Of a DNA stretch of 64,000 nt, positions 30,017 through 42,631 are shown piece after piece. Position 1 is the first letter of the stretch. The number at the start of each line of letters is the position of its first letter. This DNA is from an uncultured Verrucomicrobia subdivision 3 bacterium (GTDB lineage Bacteria; Verrucomicrobiota; Verrucomicrobiia; Limisphaerales; UBA11358), in NCBI GenBank assembly GCA_903835255.1, contig CAILMI010000030.1, positions 1 through 64,000 of the forward strand, read 5' to 3'. The translations under genes and the position numbers were made by a program. The notes beneath the pieces were generated by a model. The model was given only the letters and a program-made list of their open reading frames with translations. It was not told where the DNA came from and did no database searches.

Positions 30017-33009
30017 TGAACGATTTTAATACGATAATAACGGCTCTTGCTCGCGGGCGCACCGCCGGTCAGGGTGAAATCGTCGATGAAACTCCGAGCG
30101 GAGGCCACGCCGGCAGGGGCGGAGTCCATCTCGTCTTCCAGAGAACGAACGATGTCGGTGAAGCTGCCTGTAAAACCGGAATTATTCCCGCCATCTGAAT
30201 ACTGCACGCGGTAGCGCACGCCACCCACAGAAGCCCAGGTGATGGTCGTGAAGCCGTTAGTCGCGCGGGTTTCGCTGATGATCTTGATGACTGACGCACG
30301 GTTGGTTGGATTCGTATCGGCGATAAATTCTTCAAGATTATTTTTTTGATCGCCGTCTGGATCGGCATTCGGATCATTGACGCCAAATCGCGTTTCCCAG
30401 ACATCTGGCAGGTTGTTGCCATTGGTGTCTGCCGGAGCCACTACGGTGAGATTCATGCTGGCAACCGCGGTGGCCAAAAGGCCGTCATTCGCGCTCCAGG
30501 TGAAACGATCTGCGCCGCGATAACCGTGCACGGGTTGATAGGTGACCGAGCCGGCGCTGGAATTGAAATTCAGAATCAAACCGTGGGTTGGGACGGTGCT
30601 GGTCTGGAAAGCAAGGCTGTCGCTATTGGGGTCGCCGACGGCGAGCAATAGATTCGTGGATGAATCACCAATGATAGTGCGGCTCTGGTTGGTGGAAACC
30701 GGGGGAAGATTTTGAACGTTGAAACGCCAGACTGGGCTGGTCTCCGCATTGCCAAAATCGTCCTGCAACACAACATACCATTCGTAATTATTCGTCGAAG
30801 CGAGACCACGCCAGGCGCAGCTCACCAGATTGCTGGCGGAAACGACGTTGGTGGCGAGCGCCGCGAATCTAACATTCGTGGCGCCGGAGCCATCCATGTT
30901 GTACGGAAAGGTAAACTCGCTATCAGAATCGCTTTCAAATTTATTCAGCCACGGCGAATAGGTGAGCGCGCGGATGACATTGTTGCGCGGCGAAAAAGTG
31001 TAATACCGCATCCAGCCGTTTCCCCCATTCGTGCGGCTCTGGTAGTCCGTCAGAATGGAATAAACCGTGCGACCTTGGTAGGTGTCATTGCGCTGGCCTT
31101 CGCCGCCGATATGGCCACATAGCATCAGAAACAAATTTGAATTCCCCTTGAGCGCTTCATAAATCGCCAATCCCTGCCCACCGAACGAGGCGTTGAAACC
31201 GGTATTCACAATCCAATGACTAGTCACGATGGCTCGGCGGCTCGAGTATGTCTTGAGAAGCGTATCCGCCCACGCCAGCACCGCGGATGAGGGAGTGGTA
31301 TCGTATTCAAAATGAATCCAGATGAAATCCATACCGCCCGCACTAAAAAACTGGAAGCTGTTATTGTTATTTGTTCCGTAATGACCCCCGTAATAATCGT
31401 AGCCGATGAAATGCGAGACGTTAAAAAACTGGTTGAAGAATGTCGTGTCGCCGGAATCACCGGTGCCGATGGGGGACTGGTCATGGTTGCCCACTCCCAT
31501 GCCGTAGGGAATGCCGTTGCTCAACAACGTCTGCACGGGATTTTCCAACCGATACATCGCATTGGTGGCGTTGCGCCACTCGATGTTATTACCGCCGTTC
31601 TGGCCGTTCTGCGTGATGTCGCCGAGATGGGAAACAAATTTGAGATTCAGATGGGTGCGGTTTGCCACGAGCCAGTCGGTCTGCGACTGAAACATCGCGG
31701 GCACGCCGCCGTGAAGGGAACTGGAATAGAATTGCGTGTCCGGTAAAACGGCGATGGAGAAATCCGCGTTTGTATTGCTTGATAGAGGCAGTTGTCGGCC
31801 AAAGAATGTGACGGTGAGATTTCCGGACACGGGATTCGGCACGCTGACTTTCAAAACTGGCGATGCGCCAAGATTCGATGCTTCATTTGTCGGCGCCACG
31901 AGCACCGGCGCGATGGATGGGATGAAAATAAAGGACGCTACCGGATCGGCGCCGCCGCCGGGCGTTTGCAACGGCGGCGGGTTGGCAGGCAGATCGCGCG
32001 ACTGAATCAGCCAGCCGTCGCCATCGCGCTGATAGCTAACAATATTGTCGGAGTTCTGACTGGCCCCGCCTTCGGGCGAGAGAATGAGCACACCGCTGTC
32101 GGGATTCTGGCCAGGAATTGTTAAACGCCAAAGACCTTCGCTCACATTTACGATGTTGAAACGCGGCGTCGTGCCGCTGAACATGAGAAGAGTGCCATTG
32201 CCCTGGAATTTTCCGGAAACAACCGCGTTATTTGTCTTGGGTACAAACACAAATGCGACGGGGTCCTGCTCGGAGCCTGTCCCGTCCGTTCCATTGTCCT
32301 TCACCCAGACCGTCCAGGTGCCGTTGGTGATATTCGCCTGCGAGGTTGCGTAGTTGTCCTCATTTTTGCCATGGCTGACGAGCAGCACGCCATCGATGCG
32401 AGAGTCCACGCTGAAGTTAGTAAGATTAACGATGAATTTTCCGCCACCGAGTTCAATAAAGTTTGTTCCCGGCATCAAGCCTGCCGAACCCGTAAAAAGA
32501 TCATTCACACCGCCGTTCGTGGCGCCCGAATTACGGGCCAGACCGCCAAGCCAGTTGGTGTAGGGAAAAAATGCCGCCGCGATATTGATATTGTATTCCG
32601 CGCCAGTGGGAGAATTGAAAATCGAGACATAGTAGCCGCCCGCACTGCCCCCGGTTCGCGTGGAGTCAATGGTGCTAGTGCAAAAGTTGGTGCCGGGATA
32701 GGCCGCCTCGCCATTGTCGCGCCCGTTTTCTGAGACGCTGGAAATCACGACTCCGGTAGAAGCGTCATCCGCATAGTCCTCGCCGATCTGAAGATTGAAA
32801 TCTCCGCGATTGGAATCGCCCCGGATTTTCATGCCGCCGATAGTGACCGTTGGGGTCATCTCAACGGAATCAACAGTATTATTTGTATCGACCTGCGTGA
32901 CTGAGATATTAGCGGCGGCGATATGGTGTTGCGCCAGCAAGCGCGACGGGGCCAGTAAGCCCACACACAATAAAAAAACGCCTAAAAATATTCCGTAATT
33001 TTTGTTCAA
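30013..33009 (-). CDS. Secreted calcineurin-like metallophosphoesterase, multidomain
   Basis: [15 protein letters not shown]...[12 protein letters not shown]...GVGNHDQSP...[10 protein letters not shown]-terminal [27 protein letters not shown] calcium-binding repeats. Confidence 0.88.
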   Translation of the reverse strand: MNKNYGIFLGVFLLCVGLLAPSRLLAQHHIAAANISVTQVDTNNTVDSVEMTPTVTIGGMKIRGDSNRGDFNLQIGEDYADDASTGVVISSVSENGRDNGEAAYPGTNFCTSTIDSTRTGGSAGGYYVSIFNSPTGAEYNINIAAAFFPYTNWLGGLARNSGATNGGVNDLFTGSAGLMPGTNFIELGGGKFIVNLTNFSVDSRIDGVLLVSHGKNEDNYATSQANITNGTWTVWVKDNGTDGTGSEQDPVAFVFVPKTNNAVVSGKFQGNGTLLMFSGTTPRFNIVNVSEGLWRLTIPGQNPDSGVLILSPEGGASQNSDNIVSYQRDGDGWLIQSRDLPANPPPLQTPGGGADPVASFIFIPSIAPVLVAPTNEASNLGASPVLKVSVPNPVSGNLTVTFFGRQLPLSSNTNADFSIAVLPDTQFYSSSLHGGVPAMFQSQTDWLVANRTHLNLKFVSHLGDITQNGQNGGNNIEWRNATNAMYRLENPVQTLLSNGIPYGMGVGNHDQSPIGTGDSGDTTFFNQFFNVSHFIGYDYYGGHYGTNNNNSFQFFSAGGMDFIWIHFEYDTTPSSAVLAWADTLLKTYSSRRAIVTSHWIVNTGFNASFGGQGLAIYEALKGNSNLFLMLCGHIGGEGQRNDTYQGRTVYSILTDYQSRTNGGNGWMRYYTFSPRNNVIRALTYSPWLNKFESDSDSEFTFPYNMDGSGATNVRFAALATNVVSASNLVSCAWRGLASTNNYEWYVVLQDDFGNAETSPVWRFNVQNLPPVSTNQSRTIIGDSSTNLLLAVGDPNSDSLAFQTSTVPTHGLILNFNSSAGSVTYQPVHGYRGADRFTWSANDGLLATAVASMNLTVVAPADTNGNNLPDVWETRFGVNDPNADPDGDQKNNLEEFIADTNPTNRASVIKIISETRATNGFTTITWASVGGVRYRVQYSDGGNNSGFTGSFTDIVRSLEDEMDSAPAGVASARSFIDDFTLTGGAPASKSRYYRIKIVQ

Positions 33010-33084
33010 GAGCCTGAAATGAAATAGCCGTGGCTGGTTGATGACTCGGCCAGCCAGGGCAAGATTCGATAAAACTAAACCGCA

Positions 33085-33879
33085 TCACGGTCCCGGCTCA
33101 GTATTATTGCTGTCCTGGCTAAAGTTGATGACTTTCAGATAATCCTTCCGCTTGACCCACTGCGCGTGACCGTCGCAGAAATTCATGATCGTTCCGTCTG
33201 CGCCATGATTGTCCTGAGCGTCAGGCCAGTTATTATGCGTGCTGCCGAGGCCTTCGCTGCCGGTATCGTCGGCATCCAACATCAGCATCACATCACAGGG
33301 GCTGACATGCTGGCCCAACGCACCGCTGTACTTGGTGATGGTTTTTGCACCGATGCTTTTTTCCGTTTTCTTGACCGAGGTGGAGACGCCCCCAATCAGA
33401 GATGTGAAAGTTCCGAAAATTTCATAGCTCGTCCCATTGGCAGTCTTGCTCACGGCATTGTCCTTGAGGTCAATCACGTATGAAATCGTGGTGAATGGGA
33501 TGTTCGCGGTGTCGGGTCGCACCACGTTGAAAGTCGAGGCGCAGGTATAGGACTTCAACATCTTGTTGTATTCATACATCCAATTGTAGTCGTCATCCGA
33601 ACCGCTGCGGTCGGAGTAAGCCGTTGAAGCAAAACTGGCATAGCTGCCAATCGGCACGGTTGCTCCCGTAAGGTTGCCGTTGAAATCTTGGGCATACATC
33701 ATGCTCGCCAGCCCCTGCTGGCGCAGACCGCTGGTGCAACTCACGCGCCGCGCGCGCTCCTTCGCCTTAGCGAGTGCGGGCAGCATCATCGCCGCTAGAA
33801 TAGCAATAATGGCGATGACCACTAAAAGCTCAATGAGCGTAAAGCCCCGGTTTGAATTGAGAGATTCAGATTTTTCCAT
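33085..33879 (-). CDS. Pseudopilin
   Basis: [39 protein letters not shown]. Confidence 0.9.
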   Translation of the reverse strand: MEKSESLNSNRGFTLIELLVVIAIIAILAAMMLPALAKAKERARRVSCTSGLRQQGLASMMYAQDFNGNLTGATVPIGSYASFASTAYSDRSGSDDDYNWMYEYNKMLKSYTCASTFNVVRPDTANIPFTTISYVIDLKDNAVSKTANGTSYEIFGTFTSLIGGVSTSVKKTEKSIGAKTITKYSGALGQHVSPCDVMLMLDADDTGSEGLGSTHNNWPDAQDNHGADGTIMNFCDGHAQWVKRKDYLKVINFSQDSNNTEPGP

Positions 33880-33934
33880 TTTAAAATAAATTTGTCGGCA
33901 GGCGCGGAGACGATTTCCGCGCCTGCCGTATTTT

Positions 33935-36900
33935 TTACTGGAAAACCACGCGGTAGAAGGCAGCGCTGCTCAGCGGCCCATTGTCGTTGAAGCTGCCATT
34001 GCCACCGCCGTCCGTCGTAGCCGGCCCCAGATCCGTCCATACACCGTCCAGGCTAGAGGCCCGGAAGATGTGGTAGCTGAAGCCAGCAGTGCCGGTGAAC
34101 TGGACCTGAATCTGGGACGGGCTGATAATCAGCGGCTTGATTACTGCCGGAATCGCGATAGCGCCCACCGTGAAAAACACCCGCAGACGGGGGCGTTCCT
34201 GTTCCGGCGTGTAACCTGGAACCACGCTGCTCCATTTTGAAGAGCGAAAGCCCCAGCCGTCTGTGCCACCGGTCCAAGGCACAACCGCCCAACCATAATT
34301 CGGGCGGGTGCCGTTAGCCCAAATCTGGAGATCGTCGGTCACTTCAAACGTGTTGATCGTGCCTTGCACCAGCGGCTGCAAACCACTGTTCCCCGCCGCA
34401 AACGAGGGAGTAATTGCTGCGATAACACCATCGGGCTGAATGCCGTTAGTGCCATACGTATTCCAAGTCACGGTGTCTGCCGACCAGGACTGGAGCATCT
34501 GATAAAAACGACCGCCGTGGCCCATGCAACTATTACCTACGCTCGGCAATTCGAGTACGGCCGCTTCAATCCTGGAACCTGGAGGAATCTGGTTCGTTCC
34601 GCCGCCAATGATCAGATCAAAGCGCAGCAGCGTTTCCGTGGTATTCGTATTGGCAGCATCGTGATAGTCGCTGAATGAGGTCGCGTCGGCGACGTAGTTC
34701 ACATCGGGAGTGGCCTGGCGCAAGTTGGTGTCCACCGTATTGGTATATCCAATGACACCCTGACGGAAGCTAGCCGCAGAGAATCCTTGATCCAGCCAGA
34801 GGACGCGCAGGCGAGGCCGCAGTGAAATATCCGTGGCTTCCGAGGGGCTGAAACCCGTGCCGTCCGTCATCAATGTCCAGCCTTTGAAAACCCAGCCGAA
34901 GTTGTTCGTGCCGTTCACCCACGTCTGCACGTCGGGCGTGACGCCGACGGTGACGATACCGGTGCCGGTTGCGCCGCTGCCGTCTTCCACTCCGAGCTGC
35001 GAGTCATAAACCGAGCTGGATTCGACATTGTCTTGTGCCACACCCTCACCGAGGGAATACCACGTATCATTAGTCGCATCCCACGGAACCAGCATCCGGT
35101 AGAGTTTGCCGCCATCTCCCGTGTTATTCACGTTTACGAACAGGTCTGCAGAAACCACCACCGCATTGCTGGGAATCTGCCAGAAATTTGTGCCGGTGAA
35201 ATTATCGAAGCGGAGCAGCACTTGCGATTCGTTAGGCGTGCCGCCATCCGGCCAGTCAATCAAGAGGCCTTCAGTCAGGTTGCGACCAGCGGGCCAGGGC
35301 GTGGTGGGAGCCACCTGCGACAGGGCAATGTCCGCCTCGCCGGTGTAAGGGCCGTAGCCGTAATCCGCGCCTTCTTGGAACTGCATCAGCCGGAGCGTGC
35401 CGACGCGGATGGATTTGCCGGCCATCACCGTCACACCCAGGCCGTCATTCAACTCGACCTTCACATAGCGCGTCGCCCGGGACGGGCTGTTCGTCGTGGT
35501 GGTGAAAGTCGTCGCCTGAATCAACCGTTCCACGGCAAGGCGCGTCGAATTTGTGTTGAGCGAGATGACCAGCGGCGTTCCGTTCGTGCCGCCAGTGTAG
35601 CTGCCGATGACAATCCCTTCGTAGGTGACATCAGAACCGCTGATGCCGATTTGTTGGGTTCCGAAACCGTCGTTGCGGATGGCGAGAGTATCTGCCGACA
35701 TGCCATTGGTAATAATGAGAAAAGATACGGAACCATTGTTGAAATTCAAAACATCCGCGTCTGCGACGCTAGCGCGTCCATCAATGCCAATCGGGGGCAT
35801 GCCCAGGCCATAGATGCAATCGCCGGACGGCAGGAAGAGCGACGTTTCATTATCAAGTCGGACAGCGGCGATGAATTTATTTCCGTTAAAAGCACTGTAA
35901 TATGAATCCGTTGAAGAGATGCTGTTTGAGATTGTAAACGAGACGGAACCGTTCACCAAAAGATCATCAACGGCCGTAACTGTGACCACCTGCGTGACAT
36001 TCCAGTTCAGCGGCGTGAACGTCAAATTGGTTGGCGAAACGGTAGCGATATTCGTGCTCATCGAACTTACACTGATGACCACGTTGCTATCCGGCTGGGT
36101 GGACAAAACTACAGAAAAGTTGGTGATGCCCCCTTCAATCACCGGCAGGGGATCAGTATAGCTCCAGAGAATATTGGGCTTATCCAAGTCGACATTAACC
36201 AATGTGACATCCGCTGGATTAATGCCATTGAAATTGGAATCCGAGCTGACGGCGGCGCCGGTGATCACATGATATATTTTGTTACCATCCACCCGAGGAT
36301 CATCCACCCCGGTCACTGTGACCACCTGCGGAATGTTCCAGTTGCTGGCGGTGAAGGTCAAATTCGACGTGTCCAGCACCCCCTCCGCGACCGTGTCCGA
36401 GGAAAGTCCAATGGTCACATCCGCCGAGGGCGCGCGGTTGAGAAACACAGAGAACTGGGCCGTGCTTCCAGATTCCGTCGTGGTTAATCCATTCGTGGGA
36501 GTGACGGTGATGCCGTAGTTCTCATCATCCACGTTAATGACGGAAATATTGCCCGGTTTCAATCCATTGTAACGCAAGTCGGCGCTGGCAATTGTGTCGA
36601 GGATGATTGTGTAGGCCTGGTTTCCATCCGCCACCGCGTCGTCCACACCGGTGATGGTGACGGGCTGGGGAATATTCCAGTTCGTGGCATTGAACGTGAG
36701 CGAGTTGGTGGAGATGATTCCTTCGGCCAGATTGCTGGAGGACAAATTGATTACCACATCATTCGTCGGCGCAAGATCTAATTGCACATTGAATGTGGCT
36801 GTCAACCCGAACTCGGAAGTGACGAGTGTGTTTGTCGGCGAAACGGTGACGCCCGGCGTCGCAGCCGGAATATAAACAAACGAGCAAACAGGCTCATTCG

Positions 36901-38056
36901 TGCAGGCTTCCAAAAACGGATCCGTTGTACTCGTTCCCACATCGCGATGCTCAATCATCCAACTGTTTCCGTCTTTTTCGTAGCTTACTGTGTTGTCAAA
37001 ATTGAAGGTTTTGCCGCCTTCAGAGGATACGACCAGCACGCCTTGATCCGGAGAGGCTCCGGGAATTGTTAGGCGATAGCGGCCGACTGCCGTGTTCGAC
37101 ACGCTGAATCCAGGAGTCCTGCCGTTATAAATCATGACCACCGCATTTGTGCCCGTCGCATCGAGGCCGAATTTGCCCGATACCAGATTCGTTTCGGAAT
37201 TGGGGACAAACACAAACGCGTAGGGATCTTGTTCCGTAGAAGTGTTATTGGCGTTGTTATCTTTGACGTAGATTGTCCATGTGCCGTCGCTGTTGGTTAC
37301 GGCGGAGGCATAGTTGCCTTCATTTTTGGCGTGATTGACAAGCATGACACCAGGGTTCGTGCTCGAATCGTAGCCCTTGTTAAAGAGGCTCACGCGGAAC
37401 TGGCCGTTTGACTCCCTCTTCATATTGTAATTGCTGGCGTTTGTCTCCGTGCTTTTGGCTAGAATCATGCCCGGCGATGCCGTGTAGATCGTGTTCGAAC
37501 CCCCATTCACCGCATTCGTATTGCGCAGCCAGCCGCACAGCCAGTCGTTCGTGCGAAAATAGGCGGCTGAACAATTGATGTTCATTTCTCCCGAATTATT
37601 ATTATTGATCTGTTGTATCACGCACCAAAGCCCCCCGTTGGTAGACCCGTCAAAAGCCGGCGCGGCATATTGCTTTGCACCGTCCGCCAGTTCGCCGTTA
37701 TCCACCCCGTTCTGGCTGATAGACACCAGCATGACCCCTTCAATGGAGTCAAACGCAGGCGTTTCGCCAATTTGCACATTGTAATCGCCGCGGTTGGAAC
37801 CCGCGCGGACGCGCATATCGTTGATCGACAGCGGTGCGGTCACGACCACCGAATCAATCGTGTTGCCGGTGTCTTTCTGGAGCACCTCGAAATTCGCGGC
37901 GGAAATGTTGTGCGGCGGCGGTTTGGCGAAGATGTCCGTGGCCTGCAGCGCAACGGCTGCCGTGAGAGCCAGCGTCGCTCCGGTGAAAATTCGCCCGGCG
38001 CAAAAAGCAAAGCGTTTTGGAGAAGAGTTCTTCATAATCTCGAATTGAGGTTGCAT
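33935..38056 (-). CDS. Giant secreted protein with Calx-beta-like repeats and two DNRLRE-like domains
   Basis: Repeated [22 protein letters not shown] blocks; ...[12 protein letters not shown]...[23 protein letters not shown]...[13 protein letters not shown]...; N-terminal module shared with 30013-33009. Confidence 0.8.
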   Translation of the reverse strand: MQPQFEIMKNSSPKRFAFCAGRIFTGATLALTAAVALQATDIFAKPPPHNISAANFEVLQKDTGNTIDSVVVTAPLSINDMRVRAGSNRGDYNVQIGETPAFDSIEGVMLVSISQNGVDNGELADGAKQYAAPAFDGSTNGGLWCVIQQINNNNSGEMNINCSAAYFRTNDWLCGWLRNTNAVNGGSNTIYTASPGMILAKSTETNASNYNMKRESNGQFRVSLFNKGYDSSTNPGVMLVNHAKNEGNYASAVTNSDGTWTIYVKDNNANNTSTEQDPYAFVFVPNSETNLVSGKFGLDATGTNAVVMIYNGRTPGFSVSNTAVGRYRLTIPGASPDQGVLVVSSEGGKTFNFDNTVSYEKDGNSWMIEHRDVGTSTTDPFLEACTNEPVCSFVYIPAATPGVTVSPTNTLVTSEFGLTATFNVQLDLAPTNDVVINLSSSNLAEGIISTNSLTFNATNWNIPQPVTITGVDDAVADGNQAYTIILDTIASADLRYNGLKPGNISVINVDDENYGITVTPTNGLTTTESGSTAQFSVFLNRAPSADVTIGLSSDTVAEGVLDTSNLTFTASNWNIPQVVTVTGVDDPRVDGNKIYHVITGAAVSSDSNFNGINPADVTLVNVDLDKPNILWSYTDPLPVIEGGITNFSVVLSTQPDSNVVISVSSMSTNIATVSPTNLTFTPLNWNVTQVVTVTAVDDLLVNGSVSFTISNSISSTDSYYSAFNGNKFIAAVRLDNETSLFLPSGDCIYGLGMPPIGIDGRASVADADVLNFNNGSVSFLIITNGMSADTLAIRNDGFGTQQIGISGSDVTYEGIVIGSYTGGTNGTPLVISLNTNSTRLAVERLIQATTFTTTTNSPSRATRYVKVELNDGLGVTVMAGKSIRVGTLRLMQFQEGADYGYGPYTGEADIALSQVAPTTPWPAGRNLTEGLLIDWPDGGTPNESQVLLRFDNFTGTNFWQIPSNAVVVSADLFVNVNNTGDGGKLYRMLVPWDATNDTWYSLGEGVAQDNVESSSVYDSQLGVEDGSGATGTGIVTVGVTPDVQTWVNGTNNFGWVFKGWTLMTDGTGFSPSEATDISLRPRLRVLWLDQGFSAASFRQGVIGYTNTVDTNLRQATPDVNYVADATSFSDYHDAANTNTTETLLRFDLIIGGGTNQIPPGSRIEAAVLELPSVGNSCMGHGGRFYQMLQSWSADTVTWNTYGTNGIQPDGVIAAITPSFAAGNSGLQPLVQGTINTFEVTDDLQIWANGTRPNYGWAVVPWTGGTDGWGFRSSKWSSVVPGYTPEQERPRLRVFFTVGAIAIPAVIKPLIISPSQIQVQFTGTAGFSYHIFRASSLDGVWTDLGPATTDGGGNGSFNDNGPLSSAAFYRVVFQ

Positions 38057-38489
38057 ATTTTTAGTTGGGTTACTTACCGGATATTAAATCAGTTGCGCCG
38101 CGACCCCTATTCCTGGCTCGCGCCAGCGTCCTTTTTAACCCGAAAACCAAAAATACCAACCGACAATCAGGTTTCAATTTGACACAAAATGTCACAATCA
38201 AGTTGCAAACGTGTGACGACACCCGCAGGGCATTGAACCGTAACATCACCGACACATCCTTGTCTAAATCGCCATGTGAAAAGCCTATGAAGAATTCTAG
38301 CCGCCACCCGCCTAAGCCGGCGGTTGCGGGAATGCAATGGCGGTGGGGACGCCCGTCAGAGTTCTTAACGGAGTCAATATTTAGTCTTTAGACTTCTAAA
38401 AACTCTATCGACCTCTCACTCAAACCAAAGTAGAGAACAAAGCACTCACTGCACACGTCATCCATTATTTGAACCAAGGCATTTCGGTA

Positions 38490-39305
38490 TCAAAGCTGTT
38501 TTGATTGCAGGAATTTCGCGAGGCCAACCAAATCATCCGTGCCGATGATATCCACGCCCGCGGATTGCAATTCGCGCCAGCCGGCGAGCGTGTCGGGAAT
38601 GGCCCAGAAGCGCAGGCGGCGGTGCTGCTGGTGAACACGGTCGACTAATTGGCGAAGCTTGATTTTTTCGTCATCGGGAAATGCGCCGCGGCCGCGCCAC
38701 TTGAAATGTTGCATCCAGTTTTCGCTGATGAGCGGTATGAGCTGCGGCGTGAGATTAATTTTCATATCAATAAGGCGCCCATCCATTGCTGCGTAGCGCA
38801 ACGGCTCCGCCGCCACTATTTCCAGGGAACGATTTCCGGAAAGAATAATAGTCAACGCGTTGGTCTCGGCTTTGGATTCAGTGAACGAAGTAAGAATGTT
38901 CGTGTAGCCGAGCAACACTTGCCGCAGCGCAACGTATGTAGCTTCCGCCTCCGACTTCACATCAATCATTAAAGTGAATGACGCGGCATTGGTGAAAACG
39001 TGGCCGCCGTTTTGCCGGACACGTTCGCGCAGCGGGTCGAGATACAACGCCTGCAGCGTGCGTTCAACTTTTGCGTCCGCACGGTTGTGCGCCACGAGCA
39101 ATTGACCGTCCACGAGCCAGATGTCCGCTTCCACGCTGTCAAACCCTTGTGCCAGCGCATCCCACAGCGGATGCGGATGCTCGTAGTCATTGTGCGCGTG
39201 AGCCGACAGCAATACATCCCCTGCCAAAACCTTCGCGGCAATCGCCATCCCCAGCGTGATAATCGCGGTGACGGCGGATTGGCGGATGCACGTCAATAAT
39301 TTCAT
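38490..39305 (-). CDS. Glycerophosphodiester phosphodiesterase / PI-PLC-like secreted protein
   Basis: LLSAHAHNDYEHPHPLWDALAQGFDSVEADIWLVDGQLLVAHN. Confidence 0.85.
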   Translation of the reverse strand: MKLLTCIRQSAVTAIITLGMAIAAKVLAGDVLLSAHAHNDYEHPHPLWDALAQGFDSVEADIWLVDGQLLVAHNRADAKVERTLQALYLDPLRERVRQNGGHVFTNAASFTLMIDVKSEAEATYVALRQVLLGYTNILTSFTESKAETNALTIILSGNRSLEIVAAEPLRYAAMDGRLIDMKINLTPQLIPLISENWMQHFKWRGRGAFPDDEKIKLRQLVDRVHQQHRRLRFWAIPDTLAGWRELQSAGVDIIGTDDLVGLAKFLQSKQL

Positions 39306-39311
39306 GGGCGC

Positions 39312-41858
39312 TTACTGGCCGTTTGCAGTAAGCGGACTGGTAAAGACCGCGCGATGGATTGGCGTGGGATACGGAACGTCCGCGCCTTTTGCTGCCGCCC
39401 ATAGGATGCGGTTCAATGCATCTTCGGGAGCTCGGTCGTAATCGCGGAAGTCCATCTTGGCAGATTCCTTCGCGCCGGGAGACTTGGCGGTGTTCTTGGT
39501 GTTCAAATCCACGCTCGGCATTAGCGGTTCGTAGACGCTAGGTTGGGCAGACGTGCCGAAGCAGTTAAACATGGGCGTCGCTCCGGCGTCATATTGTGTC
39601 AAAGGCGGCAAGCCGAGAATTAATTCAATCGTGCGCACCATGCTGGCCGTCGAATACATCGTGCTGTCCACCGCGCCGCGCTTGCAATAGGGACTGATCA
39701 CAAGGCCCACGGTGCGATGGGCGTCCACATGGTCCGGTCCGTTCTGGGCGTCGTCTTCAATGACAAAAATCGCTATCTCGCTCCAGTACTTGCTTTTGCT
39801 CGCAGCCTCAACGAGGCGACCCAGGCCGAGGTCATTGCTAGCCACGCACGCGTCGGGCGTAAACGCATCCGGCGTCGTTCCTTTGGTGTGATCTTCGCCA
39901 AGGGACATGATCATAAACTGCGGCAGATTGCCGGTTTTTTCAGCCGCCTGTAAATCTTGGATCCACCATTTGACCTTGTCCATGTCGCGCGCGCCGGTCC
40001 AGCGGCCGCGATTTTCCGACGGAACTTTCCGCGAACCCTCGCCATAGGATTTAAAACTCACGCCGTTGCGTTTGCATAAGTCCCAGAGGTAGCCGGCGGA
40101 AGGCGTTTCCATTTCCGCATTGCCCGGTAGCTTGCCGTGTTTGGAATAGGAGATGATCCAGGAGCGCTGATTAAAATCTGTCGCCATCGCGGCATCGCAC
40201 CAACTGTGACCGTCCACGCTGACCTCGCTGTTGCAATACAAGTTATCAAGCAGCACATAGTCGCGCGCGAGCTGATGGTGATTAGGCGTGACGCGCTCTC
40301 CGTAAAGTGTGGCCGACCGATCACCATTACCGACGCGCTGGCCAACGGCATTTGTCATGTCGCCGAAAACCTGATCGTAAGTCCGGTTCTCTTTGATAAT
40401 ATAAAGAACGTGCTTGATCGGGCACGGCTGGCCTACATGGTCGGGAATCACACTCACGCTGGGAATTGGCGCGCGATGCAACGACTCCGGCGTGTAGGGC
40501 GAATTGCGCCGCACCTGCTCGGTGTAGGCAACCATCTGCGCGGCATCGGGCCGGGCAATGAACGAAACCGATCCTTCCAACGTGCGCGGAATATAATCAA
40601 AGGCTGGCGAGCTGTTGCGGTTCTTCTTTTTTACCAGCGCGGGATCGGTAGAGGGAAAATTCGCTCGGGATACCAGGCCCTTGCCGTTGCCGACGAAAAG
40701 CGTCTGGCTGTCGGGGCTGACACACACCGCTGACGGGTACCAGCCCACAGGGATGAAGCCATTCACAACGGATACGGACTCGCCATTGCGCTGGGCGTCT
40801 TCAAACAGCGAATTGGAAATATCCACCACCAGCACGCTATTGTTGTCCGCATTGGCGACGAACAATGTTTTTCCATCGGGCGAAACCGCGACGGCGTCCG
40901 GCGTGCTGCCTTCGGGCGATTGAGGATACAGCGATGTGGAGATAATTTCCCGCGTGTTCTCGGGCAAACGACGCGCGGGGCTGGCCTCTTCGCCTGAATT
41001 TTCCAGCGCCTTGGTCTGAATTACATGCACCGTGTTATCGCCGCTGCAGGCGACGAAGAGGCGGCCGTCCTTTGACACCGCCAAATCATTCGGCCGAATG
41101 CCCACGGCAATGTCGCGCACGCGCCGATTTTTCTGCGTATCCACCACGCTCACGCTTCGTCCGCCCCAGTTGCTAACGTAGAGATGCCGTCCATCCGCGC
41201 CGAAAGCGCACGAGTGCGGATGCTCGCCAACGGTGACGGCCGCTTCGCGGAAAAGTGTCTTGGGATTCACGACCCAGATTTCGTGATTCGCCTCATTGCA
41301 AACGTATAGTTTCCCCGTCTTCGGATGCACCGTGATGCCTGCGAGGAAAACTAGTTCTTCATCTGCCGCCGGCTTGTTGGTGGCAATGCACTCTACTTTT
41401 CCAGCCGCGTAACTGAACTGATAAATCTGCCCCGAATCTCCGCCACTCACAAAGATGCGCTTCCCATCTGCACTGAATGCTAATCCGTTCCAAACCTCCG
41501 GCAGCGGGAAAAATTGTGCACGCTGACGCTTGGCAATATCCAGCACGCTTAATCCCGTGTTATTAAAACCCCCGCTCGCCGCGAGCAACATCTTCTTATC
41601 GGGCGAAACAATCATCTTCAGCGGCAGATCGCTGATTGCTACATGCTTGCCAGCGGGCGTGAGCCCCCAGCCGTTGAAAAGCAGATTCGTGTTCGGCGCA
41701 AGCCCCACCGTCGTGCGCACCTGGGTATCATTGACCGCCTGTTGCGCCGAGCGCACTGGCGCGGGCGTTTGCGCGAAAGTCGGGACGCTCATCAAAGTTA
41801 AGGCGAGCGCCAACGCGGTTGATAGCGCCTGGCGAATTGAAGTTTTAGAGAATTGCAT
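39312..41858 (-). CDS. YncE-like beta-propeller + phosphoesterase (PF04185-like) fusion, copy 1
   Basis: N-terminal YVTN-type propeller repeats; [20 protein letters not shown]...[19 protein letters not shown]. Confidence 0.9.
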   Translation of the reverse strand: MQFSKTSIRQALSTALALALTLMSVPTFAQTPAPVRSAQQAVNDTQVRTTVGLAPNTNLLFNGWGLTPAGKHVAISDLPLKMIVSPDKKMLLAASGGFNNTGLSVLDIAKRQRAQFFPLPEVWNGLAFSADGKRIFVSGGDSGQIYQFSYAAGKVECIATNKPAADEELVFLAGITVHPKTGKLYVCNEANHEIWVVNPKTLFREAAVTVGEHPHSCAFGADGRHLYVSNWGGRSVSVVDTQKNRRVRDIAVGIRPNDLAVSKDGRLFVACSGDNTVHVIQTKALENSGEEASPARRLPENTREIISTSLYPQSPEGSTPDAVAVSPDGKTLFVANADNNSVLVVDISNSLFEDAQRNGESVSVVNGFIPVGWYPSAVCVSPDSQTLFVGNGKGLVSRANFPSTDPALVKKKNRNSSPAFDYIPRTLEGSVSFIARPDAAQMVAYTEQVRRNSPYTPESLHRAPIPSVSVIPDHVGQPCPIKHVLYIIKENRTYDQVFGDMTNAVGQRVGNGDRSATLYGERVTPNHHQLARDYVLLDNLYCNSEVSVDGHSWCDAAMATDFNQRSWIISYSKHGKLPGNAEMETPSAGYLWDLCKRNGVSFKSYGEGSRKVPSENRGRWTGARDMDKVKWWIQDLQAAEKTGNLPQFMIMSLGEDHTKGTTPDAFTPDACVASNDLGLGRLVEAASKSKYWSEIAIFVIEDDAQNGPDHVDAHRTVGLVISPYCKRGAVDSTMYSTASMVRTIELILGLPPLTQYDAGATPMFNCFGTSAQPSVYEPLMPSVDLNTKNTAKSPGAKESAKMDFRDYDRAPEDALNRILWAAAKGADVPYPTPIHRAVFTSPLTANGQ

Positions 41859-41890
41859 TGAGAATAATTTATAGCCGGGACAAAACCGAT

Positions 41891-42631
41891 TCACTGCGTC
41901 GCGCTGGCATCAATATCTTTCCGCACCCAGTCGGCGTGCATGTCCAGATAAAGCTGGTTGCGTCCGCCGTGATGCGCGGACCAGCCTTTCGGCGACGGCT
42001 CGCTGCCATTACGCGCCCAATCACCGTGATAACCCGCCCACCACGAGCGTTCAAAAAACGGGCTCATGAGCCATTCCTCGTCGGACACGGAACTTTTCCG
42101 CGCCAACGCCACGCTCGTCGGCGAACGCCCGCGCAGATAGCGCGCCTGCGTCGGATCACGCTCGGCGAGTTTGTCGCTGATGTAGTTCGCCCAGCCGAGC
42201 TGCGGTTTGTTCACTCCGCTCTCGCGCCATGGACTCGCAAACCACCCGCGCCAGTCGTTCGTGATCAAGCCGACCGGCGGGCTAATGAACAGGTCTGTCT
42301 TGCCAGGACCAGCCACGAGCAAGGGAATGAAGCTCCCCATTGAAGCGTAGCGTTTGTCGCTGGCATTCACCGGCGGCGTGAGTTGTAGTTCCGCGTCGGG
42401 AACGTCCGGCATCCGGTCGCGGTTGTCGCCGAGATAGATCGTGGTGGCGATGCTGATCTGATGCAGGTTCGAAAGGCAGGAGGTGCGATGCGCCCTGCCC
42501 TTGGCCTTGGCGAGCGAGGGCAGCAGCATGGCCGCGAGAATCGTAATGATGGCAATGACGACCAGCAACTCGATCAGCGTGAAGGCCGCGGAAACATTCC
42601 GGCGATTCCAAGAGCGAAACTCAGTCTTCAT
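41891..42631 (-). CDS. Pseudopilin
   Basis: [38 protein letters not shown]; start overlaps the end of the gene at 42621. Confidence 0.9.
   Translation of the reverse strand: MKTEFRSWNRRNVSAAFTLIELLVVIAIITILAAMLLPSLAKAKGRAHRTSCLSNLHQISIATTIYLGDNRDRMPDVPDAELQLTPPVNASDKRYASMGSFIPLLVAGPGKTDLFISPPVGLITNDWRGWFASPWRESGVNKPQLGWANYISDKLAERDPTQARYLRGRSPTSVALARKSSVSDEEWLMSPFFERSWWAGYHGDWARNGSEPSPKGWSAHHGGRNQLYLDMHADWVRKDIDASATQ

Noticed and set aside
35033-35905. 290-aa plus ORF
   Set aside because: Antisense to the Calx-beta/DNRLRE giant gene
36200-36800. Internal near-repeats suggesting a CRISPR-like or tandem array
   Set aside because: Explained by homologous Calx-beta-like domain repeats within one coding sequence
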